This document shows positions 1 through 7,180 of a stretch of DNA of 7,636 nucleotides, piece after piece. The position numbers and the translations under genes are program-made. Each line of letters opens with the position of its first letter. Positions within the stretch are counted from its first letter, which is position 1. The notes under the pieces were generated by a model. The model saw nothing but the letters and a program-made list of their open reading frames with translations. It searched no databases and was not told where the DNA came from. The stretch spans positions 1 to 7,636 of the forward strand of contig JBBRMQ010000210.1 of assembly GCA_038230775.1 (NCBI GenBank). The letters are read 5' to 3'. This stretch comes from JBBRMQ01 sp038230775 (GTDB taxonomy: Bacteria; Acidobacteriota; Thermoanaerobaculia; Gp7-AA8).

Positions 1-749
1 ATCCGATCGGCGGCGTCGGCGTTGAGGGCAACCTCTTCGAAGACGGCGACCGGTGGTTCAGCTTCGTCGGCCAGTTCAACATTCCGCCGCGCCACGGCAT
101 GACGATCGGCGAGCTCGCGAAGTTCTACCAGAACGTCGACGACAAGTATCGCTGCGACCTGGAAGTCATTCCGGTTCACGGATGGACACGGGAACTGTGG
201 TGGGATGACACCGACCTGCCTTGGGTTCCGCCGTCACCGAACATGCCGACGCTGGCCACGGCCACGGTCTATCCAGGCATGTGTCTCATCGAAGCGACGG
301 CAGCCAGCGAGGGCCGCGGCACGACGATCCCCTTCGAGATCTACGGCGCACCGCGCGTGGATCCGTTCAAGCTCGCGGAACAACTCAACGCAATCGGCCT
401 GGCCGGAATCCGCTTCCGTCCGCAATATTTTCAACCGACGTTTCAGAAACACGGCGGCACCGTCTGCGGTGGTGTGCAGCTTCACGTCACCGATCGCAAC
501 GCGCTGCAGTCGTACCGCGCCGGCCTCTGGGCAACGAAGATCATCCACGACCTCTGGCCCGACTTCAGATGGCGCAGCGAAGCCTACGAGTACGAGCCGC
601 CGGATGAGCGTCACGCGCTCGAGCAGCTCGTCGGAACGCTGCAGCTCCGCGAAATCTTGACCAAGGGTGCGGACCTCGAGGCGTGGATCGGGTCGTGGGA
701 CTTGTCGGAGTTTGAACGGGCGCGAGCGGATGTGTTGATGTACAGCTAG
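1..749 (+). CDS. namZ: Exo-beta-N-acetylmuramidase NamZ (DUF1343, GH171 family), C-terminal part, 5'-truncated
   Basis: The reading frame is open from base 3 to the TAG at 747-749 (248 residues). It runs off the left edge, so the ATG at 99 is internal and not the start. The visible part has landmarks I recognise from NamZ/DUF1343 proteins: PIGG near the edge, RHGMTIGELAKFY, a GW-rich stretch (HGWTRELWWDDTDLPW), PSPNMPT, and the SEGRGTT motif that opens the C-terminal domain, followed by PFEIYGAP. Family members are about 400 residues, so roughly 150 N-terminal residues are missing, including any signal peptide. Characterised NamZ enzymes (for example Bacillus subtilis YbbC) release terminal MurNAc from peptidoglycan fragments for cell-wall recycling. 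That reaction is family knowledge; the N-terminal catalytic region is not visible here. No other muropeptide-recycling gene lies in the window. Location in the cell cannot be judged. Confidence 0.88.
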   Translation, partial: PIGGVGVEGNLFEDGDRWFSFVGQFNIPPRHGMTIGELAKFYQNVDDKYRCDLEVIPVHGWTRELWWDDTDLPWVPPSPNMPTLATATVYPGMCLIEATAASEGRGTTIPFEIYGAPRVDPFKLAEQLNAIGLAGIRFRPQYFQPTFQKHGGTVCGGVQLHVTDRNALQSYRAGLWATKIIHDLWPDFRWRSEAYEYEPPDERHALEQLVGTLQLREILTKGADLEAWIGSWDLSEFERARADVLMYS

Positions 750-811
750 TGTGGTGAGTCAGAGATTCGATGCATTTCGCTGGTAGAAGCTTGCGATCCG
801 AGATCAGGCAA

Positions 812-910
812 CCATGTCATCCCGAGCGTAGCGAGGGAACGGTGTGGGTGGGCGGGACGATGCGCACCGCCCGCCCACACCGGTTCCTCGCTACGCTCGG
901 GATGACAAGG
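812..910. repeat. Long inverted repeat built from two facing copies of a short intergenic repeat
   Basis: Bases 812-855 are nearly the reverse complement of 867-910. The outer 22 bases (815-836, TGTCATCCCGAGCGTAGCGAGG) match 886-907 exactly. There is then one unpaired G on each side (837 and 882), pairing of 838-840 with 883-885, and 15 more pairs (841-855 with 867-881) including one T-G wobble at 849/873. The loop is 11 bases (856-866). One mismatch (814/908) separates two further outer pairs. This gives about 43 pairs, far more than a normal terminator, and no T-run follows. The short ORFs across it on both strands are by-products of the palindrome. It resembles short intergenic repeats I recall from environmental bacterial genomes; the family assignment is inference. 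Confidence 0.9.
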
Positions 911-914
911 CGGC

Positions 915-947
915 TATCATCCTGAGCCGCAAAGGCGGCGAATCTCT
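915..947 (+). repeat. Diverged repeat unit with its own small hairpin
   Basis: Five bases after the large palindrome comes TATCATCCTGAGC, close to the TGTCATCCCGAGC that opens each arm of that palindrome. It continues into a GCCGC (926-930), AAAG loop, GCGGC (935-939) hairpin and ends GAATCT. The match in the opening 13 bases (11 of 13) and the same + orientation as the left arm suggest a related unit with a different core. It lies 34 bases upstream of the pseudouridine synthase start. Homology is inferred from a short match only. Confidence 0.5.
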
Positions 948-980
948 TCCTAGCTTCCCGGCAACCCAGCTTCTCATCTC

Positions 981-1649
981 ATGCTCGAGATCCTTTACGA
1001 AGACTCCGCCCTCCTCTTCATCAACAAGCCGCCGAACATCGTCGTGCAGCGCGGGTACGATCCCGATGAGCCGGTGCTGCTCGACCTCGCGCGCGAGCAC
1101 GCGGGACACCTCTATCTGATGCAGCGGCTCGACCGTGGAACGAGTGGAGTGATCTTTTTTTCGAAGCAGAGCGAGATCAACGCGAAGCTCACGCGACAGT
1201 TCGAGAAACGCATCATCCAGAAGCGATATCTCGCGATCTGCGAAGGCCGGCTGGCGCAGAGGCAGACGATCGATGCGCCTCTCGCGCGGATCGGACCAAT
1301 CTCATTCGGCGTACGCGACGACGGAAAACGGGCCGTGACTACCGTCGAGCCGATCGGCGCCACACCGCAGGGCTCGCTGCTGTCGATTCGGCTCCACACC
1401 GGGCGAACCCATCAGATCCGCGTCCATCTGGCGGCAATAGGTCACCCCCTGGTAGGAGATTGGCTCTATGGAACGAGGAACGATGGAAGGCCGATGCTGC
1501 ACGCTGCCGAGCTCGCCATGTTCCATCCTTTGACAAATGCTCCACTTCGGGTCGCAGCACCTGTACCCGAGGATTTTTCGAAGGCAGCGGTCGTACGGGG
1601 AATCGTGTCGCGTACCGAGGACATTCTGACCGCTGCCGAGGCCAGCTAA
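981..1649 (+). CDS. RluA-family RNA pseudouridine synthase
   Basis: This 222-residue protein converts specific uridines in rRNA or tRNA to pseudouridine; the target site cannot be told from sequence. The N-terminus (ILYEDSALLFINKPPNIVV) is the usual opening of the RluA/RsuA-like catalytic fold. The catalytic motif is QRLDRGTSG with the nucleophile Asp51; most relatives have HRLD, so the first residue is atypical. The conserved LHTGRTHQIRVHL stretch (residues 138-150) and GHPLVGDWLYG (154-164) follow, and HA-(x)n-FHP at 174-183 closes the domain. There is no N-terminal S4 RNA-binding domain, so it is a short, single-domain member like RluA or TruC rather than RluD. The ATG at 981 places the catalytic fold at residue 1, and no good Shine-Dalgarno sequence precedes it. 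It is separated from the next gene by 63 bases. Confidence 0.93.
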   Translation: MLEILYEDSALLFINKPPNIVVQRGYDPDEPVLLDLAREHAGHLYLMQRLDRGTSGVIFFSKQSEINAKLTRQFEKRIIQKRYLAICEGRLAQRQTIDAPLARIGPISFGVRDDGKRAVTTVEPIGATPQGSLLSIRLHTGRTHQIRVHLAAIGHPLVGDWLYGTRNDGRPMLHAAELAMFHPLTNAPLRVAAPVPEDFSKAAVVRGIVSRTEDILTAAEAS

Positions 1650-1662
1650 ATCATTGATTGCG

Positions 1663-1670
1663 TTAGAATA
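1663..1670 (+). promoter_or_regulatory. Possible -10 element upstream of the secreted protein gene
   Basis: TTAGAATA lies 43 bases before the ATG at 1713, in the 63-base gap after the pseudouridine synthase. TAGAAT (1664-1669) is one mismatch from TATAAT. No convincing -35 box lies 16-18 bases upstream, so this is a weak call based on one element and its position. Confidence 0.3.
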
Positions 1671-1701
1671 ACGCCGCCCCACCTGCCGTTACATCAGGCA
1701 T

Positions 1702-1706
1702 AGGAG
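1702..1706 (+). promoter_or_regulatory. Shine-Dalgarno sequence for the gene at 1713
   Basis: AGGAG lies six bases upstream of the ATG at 1713. It is the clearest ribosome binding site in the window and fixes the start of the small secreted protein, whose signal peptide begins directly at that ATG. Confidence 0.8.
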
Positions 1707-1712
1707 ACCGCC

Positions 1713-2144
1713 ATGAGACTCTGGACAAAAGCTGCACTCGTGCTCGCATTCGTGCCGCTCATCGCGTCGGCGCAATTCAAGGATCTCGACTCCGCCGTGT
1801 CGAGCCTCGAGCGCGGTTTCGGCAGCGGTGATCCGCAGGCGATCGTCGCCGGCGTCGCCGACGGCGACCAGGTCATGCTCCAGTTTCCGGGCCTCGTCGA
1901 CAAGAGCGGATTCTTTGGCCGCGATCAGGCCACGTACCTGCTCGACAGTCTATTCAACAAGGTCCATCCGACGGGGTTCGAACGCCAGAGCTCGAAAGGC
2001 AACAGCGCGGAGAAGCAGTACGCGATCACCGCGTCGTGGGCCATCGACAACGGCGGCAAGTCGGAAAACCGCGACCTCTATGTGACACTGCAGAAGAAAA
2101 ATGATCGATGGGTCATCGCTTCCATCCGGTCCGCAAGTAAGTAA
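1713..2144 (+). CDS. Small secreted protein, DUF4783-like (NTF2-like fold predicted)
   Basis: The product has 143 residues. It opens with a typical Sec signal peptide: positive residues R2 and K6, a hydrophobic core at 7-17, and an ASA-Q cleavage site after residue 20. This leaves a mature protein of about 123 residues in the periplasm or outside. The mature part resembles DUF4783 proteins from memory: a helix with SLERGFGSGDPQAIVAGV, then a strand with QVMLQF, a GFFGRDQATYLLDSLF helix, SSKGNSAEKQYAI, and a closing LYVTLQKKNDRWVIASIR strand pair. This pattern fits a cone-shaped NTF2-like fold, which often binds small ligands, but no function is established. The gene has a good ribosome binding site, and its last 44 bases overlap the start of the histidine kinase gene in another frame, so the two are probably translationally coupled. 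A role as accessory sensor protein for that kinase is conceivable but unproven. Confidence 0.75.
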   Translation: MRLWTKAALVLAFVPLIASAQFKDLDSAVSSLERGFGSGDPQAIVAGVADGDQVMLQFPGLVDKSGFFGRDQATYLLDSLFNKVHPTGFERQSSKGNSAEKQYAITASWAIDNGGKSENRDLYVTLQKKNDRWVIASIRSASK

Positions 2145-5100
2145 GCCACCTGCGGCAGCCGCCGTTGCATGGATCGCCGTCGCCCTCGCGACGGCGATTC
2201 GTCTTTTTGCGCCATCATCGAGTCTCGTCACGATCGCGGCGGTGGCGGGGCTGGCGGCGGCCGCGATCGTCGTCGCGCGGGCGCGCACATCCCGTTTCGC
2301 AGCCATCGCTCTCCTGACGGTGGCAGCGATCGACGTCGCCACGCTGGTCTCCGTCCGCGTCGTGCGCACGGAGTTCGGATCGCGGTCGACACTTCACCTC
2401 AACCGCGAAGCGCAACAGATGCGCCGCGAGATCGCCGGCGTCCAGACTCGACTCGATGCCATCGCCGCCAGCATCGCCGCGAACCAGATCGCGTCGCGGC
2501 CGGACCTCTTCCGCACGCTGCGCCACCTGGCGCTGCCGAAGAATGCCGGAGTCCGCATCGTGGGGCCGGACGACGAGATTCTTGCGTGGTGGGGCGACGA
2601 GCTCCGCGTCAACGGCGACCTGAGTTACGGCTTCGACGCCACCAGTCTCTACGTCATCCGATCGCGCGAAATCGAGCAGCCGAAAGCCACGCTCCAGGTG
2701 TTCCAGCGCATCGTCAACGAGCCGAAGTCGCACTCGCTCCTGGACCCCGACGACGACTGGATCAGCGGCAGCATCTTCCACGCGGGCGCCCTTCGCGGGG
2801 AGCCCGGCAGCCGGCGCTACGTGATCGAGCGCAAGGGCGGCAGCACACTGTATGTGGATCTGATGCCGCGGAGCGTGGCGGAGGTCGTGGCCACGCGGGA
2901 GATGTTAGGCCGGGACCTCGCGGCGCTCCTTCTGGCAGCGGGCGCTCTGGTCCTGCTGCTCCTGCTCCGGGCACCGCGAACGTTCGTCATCACGCTCCTG
3001 ATCCTGGTGGCGCGAGTGGCGATGCTGCGCTTCGACATCGCCGACGATCCCACGCACGTCTTCGACTACGCGCTCTACGCCTCACGCATCTTCCTGGCGT
3101 TCAGCCGCTCGCCCGCCGATCTCCTTCTGACGGCGATCGCGGTCTTCGCGATCGTCGCCATCTGGTCGCGGCATCTCGCACAGCGCACCACGGCAACGTT
3201 CCTCGCGTTCCAGACGGTTCTCGTATTCGCGGCGGGATACGGACTGGTGCTGTTGATCCGCAATCTCGTCGACAACTCGCGGATCTCGGCGGTGCCCGAG
3301 CACATCGTTCCGTCGTCGCTCGCGCAGGCCGTTCTTCTGGCCTCGCTGCTTCTGTTTGGCTTCGCGCTGATTCTTCTGACGCGGAGCGGATCGTTACCGC
3401 GGCGGGTGCTCATCGCGATCGCGGCGCTGACCGTCCCCCTCCTCATCGCAGCGTATGCACTCGGCATGGTGATGGGAGGCGCATCCCTCGCCGTGTCGGC
3501 GGCCATCGCCGTCTCGTTCATCACGATCGCCTTCACCAACCGGCGCCCTCGCCGCTTCTTCGTCGCTGCGGTTCTCATGGTCCTGGTGGTATTCGTCCCG
3601 CTGCAGCTCTTCGAGTTCGTCGGCGCACGGAAATTCATCGCGGAGACCTACGCACCTCTCGTGATCGGCGAGGCCGGCCAGTTGCGCGTGATGATCGAGA
3701 ACACGCTGCACAACGACTTCTCCCGCACCGATCTCGCGACGCTGCTTCCCGATGAATACACACGCATGGATCTGCAGGATCTCGCGTATGCCCTCTGGCG
3801 GCGGTCCGATCTCTCGAAGTGGCGCATTCCGGCGGTCATCACGGTCCGCGACATCTTCGAGCATCCCGTCAGCCGTTTTGGTGTCGGCCTTCCGCAATTC
3901 AGCGAGCGGCGCAGCGACGTCGGCCACGAGGTGCTGCAGCTCGGGAGTCTTCGGCGCGTCCTGCTGCACCACGACTTCGAGGTCACGGTCGGCGGCATTC
4001 CGATCGGCGAAGGCAGTGTCCACGTCGTGAACCCCGCGGATCCGGGCGCGACGACGTTCGCCGACGTCTACCGCGATTTCTTCGAGCCGAATCTCGATGA
4101 CACGACCACGGGGCTGCACGCGCAACGGGAGCCCGTCGTGTATGAGCGTTCCGGCAGCGTTCACGGCACACCGTCGTTCCGGCTGCCACAGAGTCCGTCG
4201 TGGTATTTCGCGGCTCTGAAGCCCGGATCGGGGATGTGGGTCGATGCCGTCGAGAGTGACGGCGCCACGATCTACGTGCGCCGCGCCGATACCGCGCTCT
4301 ACGCGTTTCCACTGCAGGCCGCCACGGTCGCGCAGCGCGTCCGCCGCGCGGGTGGCGTGGCGATCTGGGCCATCGCGTTCGTCGTCCTCGCGCTGATCGT
4401 GCAGTCGCTGCCGGTCATCGCCGGATGGCTGCGCCAGCGGCCGCGCAAATTCGACTTCCGCACCAGGACATCGGTCTATCTCACCGCCGTCGTCATCATC
4501 CCGCTCGTCGTCTTCGTGCTCTTCGTCCGCACGTATCTCGCCGCACAACTCAAGCAGGAGTACCTCGACCGCGGACAGACCGCGCTGAACACCGCGCAGC
4601 GCGTGATCGAGGACTATCTGGCTTCATCGACCACCAGCACACGGCCCGAGCAGGTGCTGGACGACGAGGTCCTGAGCTGGCTGTCGCTGGTCATCGGCCA
4701 CGACCTGCACCTCTATCGCGATGAACGCCTCATCGCCTCCAGCCGTCGCGACCTCTTCGCCGCGCACGTCGAGTCGGAGCGCCTCCCCGGCAAGGTCTAC
4801 TCGCAGATCCTGCTGCAAGGTCAGCAGCTGGTGCGCGATACACGGCAGTTCGGCTCGTCGCAATACGTCGAGATCTACAGTCCGATGACGCTTCCTTCCG
4901 GCGAGAGATACACGCTGGCCCTGCCGTTCATCGTGCAGGGCCGCCAGATCACGGCGCAGGTGAACGATCTGGCGACGACGATCTACATGCTGCTGGTGTT
5001 CGTGGTTCTGGCATCGATCGCGGTGGCCTTCCGCACGGCGCTGAGCGTGACGCGACCGGTGCAGGCACTCGTCGGCGGAGCGCGTGCGGTGGCGCGAGGG

Positions 5101-6195
5101 CAGTTCGACGTCGATCTCACCGTTCCCTCCGACCCCGACCTCGGCCTCCTCGTCACCACGTTCCGAGACATGGCGCAATCGATTCGCCGGCAGCAGAGCG
5201 ACCTCCGGCACGAACGTGACCGCCTGCAGATCCTGCTCGAGAACATCAACGCCGCGGTGGTGGTGCTCGACGGAACGGCGACGGTCAGCGCGACGAATCT
5301 CGCTGCCCGGAAACTCTTCGGCGACGCGGTGCAGTTCCCGGCCGAGATCCGCGAATTTCTCGCCGAGCATCTTCGCAACGGCGCGGAGTCGAAGGAGCTC
5401 GACTTCAGCGTCGGCAACGTCGAGCGCACCTATCGCGTGTCGCTCGTCCCGCTGCCGGACAGCGTCGAAGAGATGCTCATCGCCGAAGACGTCACCGAGA
5501 TTCTGCGATCGAATCGCCTGGAGGCCTGGGGCGAGATGGCGCGGCAGGTCGCGCACGAGATCAAGAATCCGCTGACCCCGATTCAACTGACCGCCGAGCA
5601 TCTGCGCGCGGTCGCCGATCGGGGCGACGAGAACCTCGCCGCTGTGGTCGAATCAGCAGTGGAGAACATCCTTCGTCAGGTCGTCACGCTGCGCGAGACA
5701 TCGAAGGAATTCAGCGACTATGCGTCGCTGCGGCAGGTTCACAAGAAGCCGCTGAACCTGCGGCTTCTTCTCCAGGAGGTGGCCGCGAGCTACACCAACA
5801 GCGCCGAGCAGGGGATCGACTTTCGCGCGGACATCGATCCGACGACGCCAGCGAGCTTTCCGGGCGACGCCCGCCTGCTGCGCGGGGCGGTGGCCAACCT
5901 GATCGAGAACGCCCTGCAGGCCGCACCTGGCGGACGCGTTCGACTCGGCAGCGCCTGCGTCGACTCGCGCGTCGTCGTGTCGGTCGAAGACAGCGGCCCC
6001 GGCGTGCCAGCCGAGCTCATTCCGAAGATTTTCGATCCCTACTTCTCGACCAAGTCCTCCGGCACCGGCCTAGGCCTTGCCATCGCCCGGAAAGCAGTGG
6101 AAGAGCACGGCGGCACCGTTCGCGCCGAGAATCTGCATCCCGGATTCAGGATCTCGATCGAGCTCCCTCTGCGCGAATCGAATAAACCCGCTTAA
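2101..6195 (+). CDS. Very large NtrY-type membrane sensor histidine kinase
   Basis: The product has 1364 residues and would autophosphorylate on a histidine in response to an envelope signal. Hydrophobic segments suggest about 14 membrane spans: three at 20-86; two at 271-310; six between 338 and 505; and spans near 752-772, 789-810 and 958-977. Soluble extracytoplasmic regions lie at about 87-270, 506-750 and 811-957. Then come HAMP (about 978-1034), PAS (1040-1130), HisKA with AHEIKNPLTP (phospho-acceptor His1152), and HATPase with N-box NLIENALQAA (1266-1275), DSGPGVP (Asp1297) and GTGLGLAIA (1321-1329). The H-box is typical of NtrY, which is usually about 700-800 residues, so this protein is far longer. 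No receiver domain is attached and no response regulator is in the window. The ATG at 2101 overlaps the preceding gene by 44 bases. The next in-frame GTG (2242) would delete the first two membrane spans, so 2101 is preferred. Confidence 0.92.
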   Translation: MIDGSSLPSGPQVSKPPAAAAVAWIAVALATAIRLFAPSSSLVTIAAVAGLAAAAIVVARARTSRFAAIALLTVAAIDVATLVSVRVVRTEFGSRSTLHLNREAQQMRREIAGVQTRLDAIAASIAANQIASRPDLFRTLRHLALPKNAGVRIVGPDDEILAWWGDELRVNGDLSYGFDATSLYVIRSREIEQPKATLQVFQRIVNEPKSHSLLDPDDDWISGSIFHAGALRGEPGSRRYVIERKGGSTLYVDLMPRSVAEVVATREMLGRDLAALLLAAGALVLLLLLRAPRTFVITLLILVARVAMLRFDIADDPTHVFDYALYASRIFLAFSRSPADLLLTAIAVFAIVAIWSRHLAQRTTATFLAFQTVLVFAAGYGLVLLIRNLVDNSRISAVPEHIVPSSLAQAVLLASLLLFGFALILLTRSGSLPRRVLIAIAALTVPLLIAAYALGMVMGGASLAVSAAIAVSFITIAFTNRRPRRFFVAAVLMVLVVFVPLQLFEFVGARKFIAETYAPLVIGEAGQLRVMIENTLHNDFSRTDLATLLPDEYTRMDLQDLAYALWRRSDLSKWRIPAVITVRDIFEHPVSRFGVGLPQFSERRSDVGHEVLQLGSLRRVLLHHDFEVTVGGIPIGEGSVHVVNPADPGATTFADVYRDFFEPNLDDTTTGLHAQREPVVYERSGSVHGTPSFRLPQSPSWYFAALKPGSGMWVDAVESDGATIYVRRADTALYAFPLQAATVAQRVRRAGGVAIWAIAFVVLALIVQSLPVIAGWLRQRPRKFDFRTRTSVYLTAVVIIPLVVFVLFVRTYLAAQLKQEYLDRGQTALNTAQRVIEDYLASSTTSTRPEQVLDDEVLSWLSLVIGHDLHLYRDERLIASSRRDLFAAHVESERLPGKVYSQILLQGQQLVRDTRQFGSSQYVEIYSPMTLPSGERYTLALPFIVQGRQITAQVNDLATTIYMLLVFVVLASIAVAFRTALSVTRPVQALVGGARAVARGQFDVDLTVPSDPDLGLLVTTFRDMAQSIRRQQSDLRHERDRLQILLENINAAVVVLDGTATVSATNLAARKLFGDAVQFPAEIREFLAEHLRNGAESKELDFSVGNVERTYRVSLVPLPDSVEEMLIAEDVTEILRSNRLEAWGEMARQVAHEIKNPLTPIQLTAEHLRAVADRGDENLAAVVESAVENILRQVVTLRETSKEFSDYASLRQVHKKPLNLRLLLQEVAASYTNSAEQGIDFRADIDPTTPASFPGDARLLRGAVANLIENALQAAPGGRVRLGSACVDSRVVVSVEDSGPGVPAELIPKIFDPYFSTKSSGTGLGLAIARKAVEEHGGTVRAENLHPGFRISIELPLRESNKPA

Positions 6196-6198
6196 AAT
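6192..6198 (+). promoter_or_regulatory. Possible -10 element overlapping the kinase stop codon
   Basis: TTAAAAT spans the TAA stop of the kinase gene (6193-6195) and lies 16 bases before the probable TTG start of the next gene. TAAAAT is one mismatch from TATAAT. If used, it would give a very short leader of roughly ten bases. No clear -35 box is seen, so read-through from the upstream genes is at least as likely. Confidence 0.25.
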
Positions 6199-6214
6199 CT
6201 CGTTTTCACGACGC

Positions 6215-7180
6215 TTGAAGAAAGTATGTCTCACGCTCCTGGCCCTGATGATCACGCTGGCGGCTCCGCTGGCGCAGGGCGATGGACCGGTCGATGAGAC
6301 GCGCTTTACGCTTCGCGACGAACTCCTCCGTCTGATCAACCGCGATCGGCGTCAGTTCGGCCTCCCACCTGTGAAGCTCGATCCGTTCGCCTCCACGGTT
6401 GCCGACGGCTATGCGCGCCAGCAGATCCGCGAACGGACCGCAGGGCACTTCGGCCTCGACGGTCAGTCGCCGTACATGCGGTACTCGTTCGCCGGCGGCA
6501 ATGACGGCGTGAGTGAGAACTCGGCCGCCTGGTCGGCGACGTACAGCTTCAGCGATCGCGCCCTCTACGAAATGATGCATCGCTCCGAAGAGGAGATGAT
6601 GAAAGAGGTCGCGCCGCACGACGGCCACCGGCGCACGATTCTCGACCCGTACGCAACGCACGTCGGGATCGGGCTCTCGTGGGAGCGCGGCGAGTTCCGC
6701 ATCGTCGAGGAGTTCGTGCGGCATTACGTGATGTGGACGAAATCCGTCCCGCGCGCCGCAATGGTCAGTGACAAGGTCCTCTGCAGCGCGCGTCCGGTCC
6801 AGGGATTCGGCGTCGACGCCGTGACCGTACATTACGAGCCGCTGCCGGAGCCGCTATCGGCCGTCGTCGCCAACAAGATCGAGACTTACAGCCTCCCGGA
6901 AAAGCGTCGTGAGTACCTCCCCCGCCTCGGCGCTCCGTATCGCCGGAAGGTCGCGAGCGGAATGGAAGAGATCCGTCCGCAATATCTTGACGGACGCCGC
7001 GGCGACTTCGCGGTGGCGGACGATGGCGGTTTCTCGTTCCACGTCCCCTTCACCGACGGCCCCGGCGTGTACACGATCGTCGTCTGGGTTCGCAAACACG
7101 GCGATAACGAAGCGGTGCCGGCGAGCAACGTGTCGGTGCGGGTGGATGACGTGGCACAAGTCTCGTACTCCTCGCAGTAA
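6215..7180 (+). CDS. Secreted CAP/SCP-domain protein with C-terminal beta-rich domain
   Basis: With a TTG start at 6215 the product has 321 residues and begins MKKVCLTLLALMITLAAPLAQG, a textbook Sec signal peptide. Longer readings from upstream ATGs (for example 6077) lie inside the kinase gene and put this peptide in the interior; the ATG at 6248 would cut its hydrophobic core. Residues 33-172 match the bacterial YkwD-like CAP domain: helix RDELLRLINRDRRQFGLPPV, GHFGLDGQSPYMRY with His78, SEN with Glu101, and HDGHRRTILDPYATHVGIG with His138, corresponding to the usual GHRxNIL...HIGxG. These His/Glu residues form the CAP cavity in the family, whose biochemical role in bacteria is mostly unknown. 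Residues 173-321 are rich in predicted strands and end like a beta-sandwich (VYTIVVWVRKHG...VSVRV); I cannot name this part. The gene starts 19 bases after the kinase stop, so it may share its transcript. Confidence 0.85.
   Translation: MKKVCLTLLALMITLAAPLAQGDGPVDETRFTLRDELLRLINRDRRQFGLPPVKLDPFASTVADGYARQQIRERTAGHFGLDGQSPYMRYSFAGGNDGVSENSAAWSATYSFSDRALYEMMHRSEEEMMKEVAPHDGHRRTILDPYATHVGIGLSWERGEFRIVEEFVRHYVMWTKSVPRAAMVSDKVLCSARPVQGFGVDAVTVHYEPLPEPLSAVVANKIETYSLPEKRREYLPRLGAPYRRKVASGMEEIRPQYLDGRRGDFAVADDGGFSFHVPFTDGPGVYTIVVWVRKHGDNEAVPASNVSVRVDDVAQVSYSSQ

Noticed and set aside
812..910. Rho-independent terminator after the muramidase gene
   Set aside because: The stem is several times longer than a normal terminator stem and no T-run follows on either strand; a repeat element fits better, although it may still affect transcription.
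844..1119. Short open frames on both strands across the intergenic palindrome
   Set aside because: They arise from the inverted repeat and from the pseudouridine synthase gene read in other frames; no ribosome binding site or protein motif supports them.
1154..1160. Run of T residues in the pseudouridine synthase gene as a possible slippage site
   Set aside because: The reading frame and conserved motifs continue intact on both sides, so nothing indicates programmed frameshifting.
2169..3755. 528-residue open frame on the + strand in another frame of the kinase gene
   Set aside because: The translation is Arg-, Gly- and Ala-rich without hydrophobic or domain pattern, whereas the kinase frame gives regular membrane spans over the same bases.
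3394..4548. 384-residue open frame on the - strand inside the kinase
   Set aside because: It lies wholly antisense to a gene with clear domain and topology structure, is very rich in Arg, Asp and Glu with no domain motif, and is the expected by-product of GC-rich third positions.
4624..5601. 325-residue open frame on the - strand
   Set aside because: It is antisense to the HAMP, PAS and HisKA region of the kinase, has a biased charged composition and shows no recognisable motif.
6077..6214. Extended N-terminus of the CAP protein starting at 6077
   Set aside because: These bases encode the ATPase end of the kinase in another frame, and a start there would bury the evident signal peptide.
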